Assembly: GCA_017506865.1 (NCBI GenBank)
Contig: JAFCMP010000200.1
Span: 1 to 64,000 of the forward strand
Source: Tribonema minus
Taxonomy: Eukaryota; Sar; Xanthophyceae; Tribonematales; Tribonemataceae
DNA: 64,000 nucleotides
Direction of reading: 5' to 3'
The translations under genes were made by a program, and so were the position numbers. The notes beneath the pieces were generated by a model. That model was not told the DNA's origin. It saw nothing but the letters and a program-made list of their open reading frames with translations, and did not search any database. Positions within the stretch are counted from its first letter, which is position 1. Every line of letters begins with the position of its first letter. Of the stretch, positions 31,501 to 42,012 are shown in pieces.

Positions 31501-34248
31501 CAGCTCACGTGGTTCGTGGCAGCGCTCGCCCTGGACGCCGCGCACACACACAACAGCAGCAGCAATCCGCACCCCCCCTCCCCCTCCCCCCGTGCACCAC
31601 CCCCTGGCCGCCCAGCCCCCCCCCCACCGCACGCCTCCGCAAGCGGGCGGTTTCGGCACTTACGGTTTCATGGAGCGCTGGTACCTGCCCGCGCTGCTGT
31701 CCCGCGGCGGCAAGGCGGTGACTCTCCTTGCAGCGGCGGCGCTGGTGGCGTGCGGCGGCGTCGGCGCGCGGCGCATGCCGCTGGGGCTGGAGCCGCAGCT
31801 GGCGGCGCCACTGGACTCGCCGCTGCAGGCGTACTACCGCGACCAGTTCGCGCTGGGGGAGGCGGGGCCGCCGGCGTACATTGTGAGTGCTGTGTCGTTG
31901 TGAGCGTCGCCAACCCTTTCTCCTTGAAGCAGAATTTTCAAGATGTGTTCAGGCAGCATTAGCTCGTTGATATTCGTTGAATCCTTGTTTCAGAACAGCC
32001 ATTGTGAGTGAGGCGTACCACCGCGATCAGTTCGTGCTGGAAGAGGCGGGGCCCCCGACGTACATTGTGAGTGTCGCCAACACCTTTTTTCTTGAAGAAG
32101 TTTCTTGTCTGAAAAAAGATGCATGCTGGCAGCATCTGCTCGTGAGCCTTTGCTACAGAAGATCCCCACTGCGAGCGAGGCAGACTGCTGCGGCCATACA
32201 TACATCAGGGTGGGACGTCTGCAGGCGTGGTCTCATGGTGGGGAGGCACACGCGACCACAGTTCCTAGAAGCCATTTCCCCAACGCAGCCGCCCCCTTTA
32301 CCCCCCCCCGTATTCCCCCCCCCCCCCCCCCCCCCCCCCGGCCCCTTCTCAACCTCCAGGTGCTGACGGACATCCACTACTTCCAGGTGCTGGTGAACGC
32401 CACGCGCGGCGGGCGCAGGTCAACGACCTCTATATATATACTCCACTCCACATAGGCTATAGCACACACGACCACAGCTCCTGCAAGTCATTTACTTCTA
32501 TCAAGCGCAGCAGCCCCCCCCTCCCCCCCCCCCCCTCCCCCCCACTTCGCACCTGCCCCCCCCCCCCAACCTCCAGGTGCTGACGGACATCGACTTCTTC
32601 CAGGTGCTGGTGAACGCCACGCACACACAACCACAGCTCGCTCCCGAAGTCACTTGTCAATCCTCGAACCCTTACCCCCCCCCTACCCCCCTTTCCCTTT
32701 TTAACTCCCCCCCCCAACCTCCAGGTGCTGACGGACATCGACTACTTCCAGGTGCTGGTGAACGTGACGCGGCGCGCGCAGGTCAACGACCTTGTCACCG
32801 CCGTCTCCCAGCTCACCCCCTACGTGCAGCCGCCCATCTACAGCTGGCTCGACGCGATGACGGCATGGATAGCGCAGCGCGACGCCCTCTCTGGCAGCGA
32901 CTGCCCGCCGCAGATCGACATTGCGACGCGCGAAGACTTTTCCGCGATGCTCGGAACGTTCCTCGCGATCCCCATCACGAGCCAGTGCTGCCAGAGCCAC
33001 GGGATCTGCGGCGCGCAGTTCAAGTCTGATGTTGAAGTTGACGCCGCCGCAGGTGAAGTCCGCGCGAGCCGGATGCGCTTCAACATGCGCCCGCTGCGCT
33101 CGCAGCGCGACTTTGTCAACAGCTTCTGGTACCTGCAGCGGGCGGTGAGCGCTGCTGCGGATGGCATTGAGGAGGCGTACCCGGGGCAGCGGCGCGCGGG
33201 GGGCGCGGGGAATCTGGCCTTCCCGTACTCCATCTACATGGTGTACTACGAGCAGTACGCGTACATTCAGGCGGTGGCGGTGCAGGCGAGTGCGTTGATG
33301 GTGTTGTGTGTGTTGAAGCATCAATGGCTGTGTATATGGCGACTTGGAACCTGGTTTGCTCAGTGGCTATTGCAACTTGGAAATTGGTTTGCTGCATGCC
33401 TATGCCCCCCCCCCCTTCCCCACCCCTCACCTGCAGCACATGTCCACCATGATGCACGTACTTCAAGGTAGCTTATCTGACACGGCGGCAACACCATCCG
33501 TAACATCATGTCATGTCACCACAATTGCCTGCTCAACTCTAGCGCGATGGATGCTAGGTCAAAAAGCATTATGGCAGTCGCCGCTCACACCACCAATGCA
33601 CAATACACCGTGACTGACCTTCAACCAACGCGAGCCTAACAATTTCCTTGTTTGTTTGCCCTGTTGCTGCAGGGCGTGCTTCTGTCATTAGCGGTCGTCT
33701 TCCTCATAGTCCTCGCGCTACTGGGCCCCTATACAGCGGCCATTGTGACCCTGCTGGAGCTGGCCATGGTCACCAGCATCGTGGGGGTCCTCTGGCTGTG
33801 GGGCGCGATAGACACGCGCGCCCCCTTCCCCGTCAGCGTCAACGCCGTCAGCGTCTGCAACCTCATCATGGCGGTAGGTCTCAGCGTCGAGTTCCTGCTG
33901 CACGTGGCGCACGCCTTCGCGCACGCGCGCGGAACTCGCGAAGAACGCGCCGCGCGCGCGCTCCGCGGAACGGGCCGCAGCGTGTTCTTCGGCATCACGC
34001 TGACCAAGCTCGTGGGGGTCTTTGTGCTGGCGTTCGCGCCCTCGCAGCTGTTCCGCCTGTACTACTTCCGCCAGTACATGAGCATAGTGGCGGTGGGGGC
34101 GTTCGTGGGCCTCGCGGTTCTGCCTGTGGTGCTCTCGTTGATAGGCCCCGCTGAAGGCGGCGGCGGTGGCGGCGATGAAGGGGGCGATGGGGGGGTCAAG
34201 CAGCCGCTGCTGTTTGAGGAGCCAGAGGCAGAGCGGCAATCCCTGTAG
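28521..34248 (+). CDS. NPC1-like sterol-sensing-domain transporter of the RND superfamily
   Basis: Exons 28521-28658, 28969-29052, 29547-31002, 31424-31882, 32725-33285 and 33673-34248 give about 1,090 residues. Exon 1 starts with TM1 (MLREWLRRHGRNVASRPRAT). NPC1 signatures follow in order: FFDAAFTPFFRINQ, VTLDDLCFKPI, CLIESPAQYW, LIITVLLNNF, the sterol-sensing domain with VVPFLALAIGVDNEFLV, EALANVGPGILAAGACEVITF, LPLGLEP-like second lumenal start, IYSWLDAMTAWI, FPYSIYMVYYEQYAYI, NAVSVCNLIMAVGLSVEFLLH, and TLTKLVGVFVLAFAPSQLF. The N-terminal cholesterol-binding domain of animal NPC1 is absent. A Gly/Ala-rich insert of about 100 residues lies inside the sterol-sensing region. In exon 4 the frame changes by one base within a C-run at about 31560-31625, probably a homopolymer length error. 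The last intron has a GC donor. It probably moves sterol or lipid at an internal membrane. Confidence 0.85.
31840..32075 (+). repeat. duplicated NPC1-like exon 4 donor edge
   Basis: The exon end at about 31838-31890 (taccgcgaccagttcgcgctg, then ggcggggccgccggcgtacatt and gtgagtg) has a second copy at about 32018-32073 with the same donor gtgagtg. Intronic text (cgccaaccctttctccttgaag versus cgccaacaccttttttcttgaag) is duplicated too. Confidence 0.85.
32316..32790 (+). repeat. three tandem NPC1-like exon 5 acceptors with poly-C tracts
   Basis: The exon edge caacctccag, then gtgctgacggacatcga and cttccaggtgctggtgaac, occurs at about 32354-32430, 32568-32625 and 32716-32780. A long C-run precedes each (about 24 C near 32316-32340, then 32513-32567, then 32708-32715). 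The text after copy 1 (gcgcaggtcaacgacctc) matches the true exon. Only the third copy continues into full coding sequence. Confidence 0.9.
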
Positions 34249-34689
34249 CAAAACTCATGCAGTGCTACTGCCAAGTCCACTAACTGTTGTACATAGGGGG
34301 TGGTATTCAGGCCTGTTGTGCATACTTACCTACTGTGTCTTGGTCACGGCACATACATGTATACATAATTGTGATTGATCATTCGTGCCCTTTACTTGCT
34401 CTCATAGAATCTGTCCCCCTTTTGGTTGGGTCAACATTGTCATAGTTCAGGTGAGGCACGCTGCCATGATGCCTGACACTCAGTAGCGCAATTTTCATTG
34501 GGCGCGCAGGCTTGCGCTACTGCATCTGCATGCGTACACCTTTGTGCCCTTTTCTGTAACCGCATACGGTCATCAAGCCTCAAAGGCTGTGCGCACCAAC
34601 AGTTGCAAAAGCGATTTACACCTGGTTTCAACACTTCGAACAAACAGTTAAGATGGCACATGACATCTGTTGTCAGTGATTATCAGTGC

Positions 34690-34791
34690 ACATTTCGACA
34701 CTCACTCCATCATAACTTCATGTAGACGCTGCTTGGCATGAAAGCCACTGAGGCTTTTTCGCGCTCTCAGCGAGAATCGATGAAACGGACA
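34690..34791 (+). mobile_element. diverged 3' tail of the LINE-like element
   Basis: Shares tttcgacactcactccatca-like sequence, cttcatgtagac, the hairpin ctttttcgcgctctcagcgag and a terminal ggacatg with the tails at 16.8-19.1 kb. The loop and the AT-rich end are more diverged than in the other copies, so this looks like an older insertion. Confidence 0.55.
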
Positions 34792-34920
34792 TGCTGCCCT
34801 GCAGCATCCACACTGAAACTGGATGCTCCAGACCGCCAACCACTAGTGTCACTAGTAGTGTGCCTCGAGCAGGTCTGACTGCAACAATGCTGCCAGCACT
34901 TGTCAAGGCATAATGACGTA

Positions 34921-35153
34921 GGGTTGCCAAAACGGTATTGTTGAAGAAATACGGTCAACGGTATTTGTAGCGTAAATCATGCTGATCTTGACCACAGCTT
35001 CGGGTGCCCTGAGGTTTATCTTCGGGCTTACTGTGCCAGACGCAAAAATGGTATCGAAGTTCTCCAAAACCTCAATAGGCAGGAGTTTACGGTCAAATTA
35101 CGGTACGATTTACGGAGTATATATTTGTAAAAAAGGTACGGTTTTGGCAACCC
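34921..35153. mobile_element. MITE-like non-autonomous DNA transposon with TA target duplication
   Basis: Terminal inverted repeats gggttgccaaaacggta (34921-34937) and tacggttttggcaaccc (35137-35153) match at 16 of 17 positions. Each end is flanked by TA (34919-34920 and 35154-35155), as expected for Tc1/mariner-type insertion. The interior (about 200 bp) is AT-rich, carries repeated acggt/accgt subterminal motifs and has no coding capacity. Confidence 0.7.
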
Positions 35154-36208
35154 TAATAACGAGTATACCCGCAAGGCATGATGAGTATACTGGAAGGGGA
35201 CATGTCCCTGAGTCCACTCCCTCTGGAAACGCATCACAAAGGCCTGTGTCATAAATCAGTGATAATGCACTAGGACAACGCTGTACTACATGCATACCAG
35301 GCAGTGGTGGCCGCAGTCAAACTACATAAACGCAGGTACAGAGATGCGGTATTCGATACAACATTGCAATCACGGTGAACGCAACAACATGTGCGCAGCA
35401 GTCATCATGCGCGACCATGACACAGGTGCAGCATCTTTGTCCAGCACACACACAACAACAACAACAGATAAGACACGCCAAACCATCAGAGGGCCAGGCC
35501 AAACGACCTGCAACGTAAATATTTTGAAAAAGCGAGAGTGTTACACAGAGATCCGCGCTTCGCGCAGGTGCTTTTGTACATGCATGAAGTCCTGCCAAAA
35601 GAGTGAGCTGCCTCTCCGTATGTGCACTCAAAGCATGTGCTGCTCCAAAGCTGCATGCACTTTTACACACACAATGGGCACTGGATTGCAAACTCAGGCA
35701 TCGTGCTGATGGTCTCTGTGGCCGGCGGAGTCGTGTTGCGCCTGCTGCAGCCGCCACGTCATCGATTACATCAGCGCTGCTACCGCCGATGCCGCCACAG
35801 CTGCGGGAAAGACCAGCCGTGGCTGATAGCAGCCGGCGTGTTGTTGCCCCCCCACCCCCCCCTCACCAACCCCTAGCCCTCTAGTAACATCAAGGGGTGG
35901 CGCATCTCATCCACAGTCCAGTCCAGGACATACTGTTGTGAAGTGAGGCCTAGGTTGCGCACCACATATGCTGTCGGCCTATGGTTGACGCGACGGCAAA
36001 GGCACAGCGGCAGCGGTGGCGGGAGGCAAAGCGCAGCAGCGGCACCTGCTGCTGCGGCTGCAGCTGAAGCAGCGCAACAACGCCTTTCAGCGCAGCACGC
36101 AAGCGCGATGCATGCCGCGGCAGCGCGCAGCAGCTGCTGCACTTCACAATCAGGAAAAACACTGCCTGTTGAAGTACGCAAAGCACCACTTGTTGAAGTA
36201 GCCGCCAA

Positions 36209-37884
36209 TCATGCCACGTCGAGCACCCCCGTCGGCAGCGGCGCGCCGCGCGCCCCCTGCTGCTGCCGCCGCTGCTGCTGCTGCTGCGGCGGCGGCGGCG
36301 GCGCGTCCGACCGCCGAATCGACGCGCGACAGTTGGGACATGTCGCGCTGATAGCGAGCCACGAGTCCAGACACGCGCGGTGCAGCGCATGCGCGCACGG
36401 CAGCTGCCGCAGCTCATCCCCCACCGCATAGTCATTCAGACAGATGGGACACGCGGTTTCGAGCGCTGCGCCGGTTGGCAGCGCCCCCGCCGCCGCCGCC
36501 GCTGCTGCTGCTGCTGCCGCGGCGCCGCCGCCTGCGGCAGCGCTCGTGTCGCCATATTTAACGATGGGCAGCGCGTCGATTGCGCATTGTGAGGCGCCGC
36601 GGCCGGCCATGGGGTCGTGGAAGTAGGAGAGGACGCGCACGACGCACGGGAGGCAGAAGCAGAGCACTGCGGAGGGGGGGAGGGGGGGTGGAGTTGCCGA
36701 TTGAAGGTGCGTCAGAAACTGAAGGTGGTGAGGGCGGAAGCGCACTATGATCATCAGCTGCAGCATGTTCAGTATTTGGAGGTGATGCATGTGCGGCTGT
36801 AAGCTGCAATGCACGCATCATGAACATGACAGGAAGTCGTCACTGACTTGATCGGTTCTCAGCTATGCAAGCTTACGTCGTTGCAGACGACAGCATCAAC
36901 GGTCTACGCTGTTCGAGTCAGCCCTGCTCGGGCCCCTCCCTAACCCTCGGAGGGGAGCGCCGCTTGAAAAAATTGACTCATGAGCATGTCGACGACTGCT
37001 GTCCTGTGAATCACAATGCAACGTCTTCCTAGACACAACCGGATGGTGGCCAATGCACGCATTTGAGAGTACAAGACACTTCTATGTGGCACCATTGCAA
37101 TCTGCATTGATGTAGAGAAAATCCCTAAACGCCACCATTCTAAACTCTGATTCCAGGGTTCCAGGACGCGAGACACAACGTCAAGTTGCAGCCAGAAGGT
37201 ATTGACAAGGAGGACCGTTGACACCCTCAACAACCCCCAACAAGGACTTTGTTTCTTTTGGGGCTGGTGCAAAATGAAGCGCATGCGAAGATATTCTGGT
37301 ATATAGCAACCTGCACCGGCGCTTTCGAACGATGACCCCTCCTAAATCACCGGTGCATGAATCGTCCACAGCAGACTACATTCACTGAAGAAGCACACAG
37401 GCACTCAATGTAATCGCCATGGTCACACACACGAGAGCTGCCACTCCAACTTCAACATCAGCTTCAACTTCAACACCCCACTCACCGGGCACCATGAGCA
37501 CCGCCAGCAGGCACGGCAGGCAGATCTGCACGTACAGGACGACGATGAGCACGAGGCAGAGCTGATAAATAGCACTGCTGCTCGCGTCCTGGCACCCCTC
37601 GTCCTGCCCCCCGAACAGCCACAGGTTCCCCGCGACGAACCAGATCAGGCCCAGCGCCTCGAGCGCGTTCTTGGCGGTGGCGAGCGCGTGCGAGACGTCC
37701 GCGCGCGCCTCGCCCGCGCGCCACGTCGCGGCGCGTATCGCCGTGTGCCCCGCGATGATGGCGAGCTCCAGGACGCTCCAGACGCGCCAGCGCGCGCGGT
37801 GCTCCGCGTCGCACGCGGCGTCGTCGCGCCAGTGCGCCGCCAGCACGAACGCGCCGCCAATGATTTGAGGGATGTTCACGATGG
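36209..37884 (-). CDS. multi-pass membrane RING-H2 E3 ubiquitin ligase
   Basis: Exons 37884-37486 and 36666-36209 join in phase. The 5' end is uncertain: an acceptor-like gacag sits at 37885, so an upstream exon may exist. Exon 1 encodes about four hydrophobic segments (IIGGAFVLAAHW, VLELAIIAGHTAI, ALGLIWFVAGNLWLF, LCLVLIVVLYVQICLPCLLAVLMV). Exon 2 continues LCFCLPCVVRVLSYF, then GASQCAIDALPIVKYG and a poly-Ala stretch. The RING-H2 finger follows: CPIC, C-A-H-A-L-H-R-A-C, then CPNCRASI. The order (membrane segments, a GAs..I..LP..k motif, C-terminal RING-H2) matches a plant family of membrane RING ligases. It would ubiquitinate targets at an internal membrane; the substrate is unknown. The Gln-rich tail after the RING is low complexity. 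Confidence 0.8.
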
Positions 37885-39493
37885 CTGTCGCATGTGCGTG
37901 CGCGCGAGGGGCGAGTGGCGGCGGAGCGTCGCAATCAGTTGAAGTTGAAAGTCACGTCTCGAATGATCACTGTTGCCGATGATTGGCACAGCACAGGCTG
38001 TGCTGCATTGCTGAGTGCGCGTGCGGAGGCGGCGGCGATACATTGATGGTGGCTGCACGTCTAGCAGCGCATCCGCTTAGCCGCTTAGATTCAGCACAGA
38101 TGCGCGCGCGTCAGCAGGCCTTAAAGTGCTCGTTGAAGTACGTGACTGCGCTGAGCAGGTGGTGAAACCTGATGTTAGGGCCAGGCCCTTGTGGGCGGAT
38201 GTTTGCCTTTCTTCCGTGAGGCCGGCGCAGCGGTGTCGGCGGCGGTCTGAAAGAAATTCAGGTGCTACCTACCCCTAACCCTAAATCTGCACGCGACAGG
38301 CCATCAGCGCAGACTTCGTTCTAGCACAAACGCTGCACTCATAAACCCCGCGACGCATGAAAGCCCTAGCGCCCTTTCTTACGACGCGTCATGATGGGTT
38401 GCGCGCACAGCGCAGGTACGCTCGACACACTTGTATGTAAAGGTGCCATACTGCCATACACGCTCGACGTATTGCAATGTGTCTAGTCTCGAACATGTTG
38501 AGACCAGAGGAGAGAACTGTTGACCTGCTCACAGCAGTGAGCATGACTATGTCCGAGGGCATAGCAGGACAGCTGCTTGTACAGCCACGGCTGCGCCACA
38601 CAGTCGGCTTAGTCATGACATCGCCATCTGGGGGAGATGTACTATAGACATCCCCGACTACCTACTGCGTACAGCTCGGACGAGAGTTTCAGGTGCAGTC
38701 AAGTTGTGCGTCAGAGTGTGTAAGCGACATGTATTTATAGACAAGAAGTGCGCAGACGCTGTAAAGAAAATAAAGGCAGGACAGCTCAGAGTCGGCGATG
38801 CACTGCTGTCGGAACATGCTACAGCGTGGCTACTGTTTCAGGGTGCAACCTCAGAGTGTAGATCAGCATACAGCCAGAGCCGCGCACCACTCGTTGATAC
38901 ATTTACTGGCGACCGAGCTGCTTTGCAACACTTGACGCAGACTTGAAGTATGGCACGTGGCGGCGACCAAGGCGCACCTGTTAGTATCATGAGATACCGA
39001 GTGGTTGTGATCCCTTGCACGCCCTCTCCCAGGATGTTAATTTCGACCTGCCTCGCAACTGCTGCATTGCCGCCGCCAGCGCCGCCTTGCGGCAGAGGTT
39101 GCCGTGCCGTTCCATCGCCGAGCTCAACATCGCCAGTGCCCGCTGGCGGCACTGCGACCGGTACGAGCCTAGCACCCCGCGAAGCAGTGGGTATGAGAAG
39201 CGGAGTGCTGGCGTCCATGCTCCGCCAGGGCTTGTCCAGCACCCTCAGCTGAGAGTGCGCCTGCTCACAACAGTCAGATTTGAGATATATTAGTGTGCCG
39301 ATCCGCCAAAAGCCTGCTTTGACGGCCGATGCTGGTACAGCTGCAATCTCCGGATGAACAGCAGCTCAAGTGCAGGGTCCTCTGAGGGAGCACCTGCCTC
39401 GCTCCTCTGTGTATTCTGTTGCCGCTTTTGCTGATCAGCCGAGGCTGAGCACTGGGCATCGTCATAGTAAAACAGAGATCCATTCAAAGTTAC
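37885..39493. other. intergenic region, no confident gene
   Basis: Divergent promoters of the RING gene (minus) and the endonuclease-family gene (plus) should lie here. A 135-residue minus-strand open frame at 38838-39242 has plausible composition but no motif, so I do not call it. A degenerate CCCTAA tract is near 38271-38285. Confidence 0.4.
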
Positions 39494-40774
39494 ATGGTGA
39501 AGGCGACCAGGGTGCTGCTCTCAGTCGCAGTGGGCACGTCAAGAACATTGGCATCGCAGCTGCTAAGGCAGGACCGGAGCTTAGCAGTCAGCGCAGCTTT
39601 CGCAACATCTACGAGGAGCACAGCAACTTCACTTCTTAGGCAGAGCTCAATACAACGCAGCTGCAGAGCGCACAGCACAATGTCATCCTCCGAGCCATCG
39701 TCGAATTTCAGGGTCATCACGTACAACCTGCTCAGCAGCTCCCTGGACGATGCCAAAAGCCACATCATGTGCGACAGGGACAACCTCAACAGCGCCCGTC
39801 GACTGCAGCGTATCCAGAGCAAGCTAGCGGCAGAGTGCGCCGCCGGCTCCGTCCTCTGCCTGCAGGAGGTGTCGCTGCTGTGGGTGGGCCAGCTGCACGT
39901 GTGGCTGCAGCAGCACGGCTACACCATGGTCACCGCCAACTACGGCAACCGCTTCAACGGCCACATGGGGGTGGCCATCGCCTGGCCGCAGCAGACCTAC
40001 GAAGCCGTGGACGTCTGCATAGACAACATCGCGGACACCAAGCGCTGGGGCTGGGCCCCGCGCACCACCAGCATAGTCACCACCTTCTCCATCCTCTCCA
40101 CCGCAGCGCGGTCCCTGATGAAGCTCCTCCCCTGGGCCTCCACTCCCCCCCCGTCATCGCAAATAGGCGGCGGCAACGCCGCGGACCCGTGGGCCGACGC
40201 GCAGCGCCGCCACAATCAGATGGTGTTCGTGCGGCTGCGGCGGCGCGCGGGCGGCGGCGGCGGCGGAGCGCGCCCCGTGTGCGTCGCGACGTACCACATG
40301 CCGTGCGCCTTCAGGGTGCCGCCGATGATGACGATCCACGCGGCGCTCGCGGCGCAGCACGTGGCGCGCCTCGCGCGCGGCGACGCGCACGTCTTCGCCG
40401 GCGACTTCAACTTCACGCCGGACTCGCCGCAGTACGCGCTCGTCACGCGCGGCGCCCTCAACAGCTCAGACCCCGCTTACCCCGTGCCGCCGCCGTGGGA
40501 GGCGCCCATCGACTGGCAGCCGCAGCTCGCGGCGCCGCTGCGCAGCGCGTACAGGGAGGTGCAGGGGCGCGAGCCGGAGCTCACCAACTGGAGCTGCATC
40601 GGGGACAACGGGGAGTTCTCGGGGTGTCTCGATTACGTGTTCTATGGCGGCGAGCTGTCGCCTACGGAGGTGATACCGCTGCGCGATGCGGCGGCGTTGC
40701 GGGGGCAGGGGCCGTTTCCCACGGCCGCGGAGCCGTCGGACCACGTCATGCTCGGAGCGACGTTCAAGCTGTAG
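39494..40774 (+). CDS. endonuclease/exonuclease/phosphatase-family protein, intronless
   Basis: A single uninterrupted frame of 426 residues starts at an ATG. The first 60-odd residues are Arg/Ser/Ala-rich (MVKATRVLLSVAVGTSRTLA) and resemble an organelle presequence. A second ATG (MSSSEPSS) precedes the domain. Family motifs in order are FRVITYNLLSSS, VLCLQEVSLLW (metal-binding Glu), NGHMGVAIAW, VCVATYHMPCAF, VFAGDFNFTPDSPQY (catalytic Asp and Asn), LTNWSCIGDNGEFSGCLDYVFY and PSDHVMLGATFKL (catalytic Asp-His). All the core residues of the EEP fold are present, so the enzyme should be active, but the substrate (nucleic acid, nucleotide or phospholipid) cannot be told. The domain is closest in feel to CCR4/Angel-type and PDE12-like deadenylases. 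It is the only long gene here without introns. Confidence 0.85.
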   Translation: MVKATRVLLSVAVGTSRTLASQLLRQDRSLAVSAAFATSTRSTATSLLRQSSIQRSCRAHSTMSSSEPSSNFRVITYNLLSSSLDDAKSHIMCDRDNLNSARRLQRIQSKLAAECAAGSVLCLQEVSLLWVGQLHVWLQQHGYTMVTANYGNRFNGHMGVAIAWPQQTYEAVDVCIDNIADTKRWGWAPRTTSIVTTFSILSTAARSLMKLLPWASTPPPSSQIGGGNAADPWADAQRRHNQMVFVRLRRRAGGGGGGARPVCVATYHMPCAFRVPPMMTIHAALAAQHVARLARGDAHVFAGDFNFTPDSPQYALVTRGALNSSDPAYPVPPPWEAPIDWQPQLAAPLRSAYREVQGREPELTNWSCIGDNGEFSGCLDYVFYGGELSPTEVIPLRDAAALRGQGPFPTAAEPSDHVMLGATFKL

Positions 40775-42012
40775 GCAGGGTGGCCGTAGCGTCGACTATA
40801 GATGGGGGCGTACGCAGCATTCGTTATACCTCGGGGGGGGGAGCTGTGGTGCTGGATCTGGTGGAGGGTAGGCAAGGGCGCTTGTGCCGAATGCGTGCTG
40901 TTGTGAGCTTGACTCTGCGTTACACAAATACAGCAACACCATCACAGCAGAGCACGAGCAAGTACGGTCATTGCCTGTGTTGCGTATGCATTGCGTGCTG
41001 CGGTGATGATATGCTTATTTTTGTTTGTGTCACCGATGTTGACCCAGGCTTGCTAACAGCAGCTATGCCTTCTCAACACTGCGCGATAGGCGTCCGTGGT
41101 GCGCACACACCTGGTAAGTGCTGCTTTTACCATGCTGATGCAGCAACATGTCGGCATCAGCGAAACAGGGAAAGCACCGCCTCATGTGTGATGGTGACTG
41201 ACCGAGCACTGGGCCTGCATCAGCTATGCGCTGCTGCGCACACCACCAGCCATCACCCCATGAGCTCAAGTATCCGGTGACATGTGCACAGTTCTCCTGC
41301 CGCTGTTACAGAAACTGTTTGCTTGATCCAAGCTCATTGGCGCCGTGGAACGGAACTCCTGGTCCTCTTGTACATCTTGTTGACACCATTATAGTTCCTG
41401 CTCATCATTACCCAGCGGGGGCCAGGTTGATACGCAGCCAGTCAACACAGATTACACAAGTACTGACACGTTGCGGGCCAGCTGCTTCACCCCAGAAAAC
41501 AGTCCTTTGACACATGATATTTCTGGCGGCACACGAAGTCATTGCTACTACGGGCCTTCAAGTTGATGGCAACATACACTGGCCAGCTCTCAGCGACGCC
41601 GGTCACAGCAGCAACAGTGAGGTACACGCCTTTGAACTGCAATTGTTCTGCTGCTATTCCCACATTATCATGATTCCAATGCAAATCCTTGCGGGGTGAC
41701 GGACTTCCACATCTGCTGACATATGTCTAGTTGCCATGGACAAAGTCACTGCCAAGCACGCTTTTGCTGCACAAGTGGTAGGACATGATCGTAAGAGCAA
41801 TGCAGCGGCAGCACAAACAGGCAGCATGAGGCAGGCAGGTTGCACAACGACGTGAAGAGAATTTCTGTAGGCTCAACAGTTCCATATTCACATCTTCTTG
41901 CCATAGTGCCAGCGCCATTCCTACTCTGATGCATACACTTGTCGACTTGTGCAACCCTGCGCACGACTACACGACCGATGTCAAGTGCCCTTAGTCACAG
42001 TGCCGTGGCGCT
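40775..42012. other. intergenic region between convergent genes
   Basis: Lies between the 3' ends of the endonuclease-family gene (plus) and TraB gene 2 (minus). I see no gene, RNA gene or repeat that I can support. Confidence 0.45.

Larger units (their letters stand above)
34249..36208. other. non-coding region between convergent NPC1-like and RING genes
   Basis: No gene recognised. It contains a LINE tail (34690-34791), a 233-bp MITE (34921-35153) and an acaacaacaac simple repeat near 35450-35470. The 3' UTRs of both flanking genes should end here. Confidence 0.5.

Noticed and set aside
38838-39252. Overlapping 100-135 residue open frames on both strands
   Set aside because: Composition is plausible but there is no motif, splice support or homologue I recognise.
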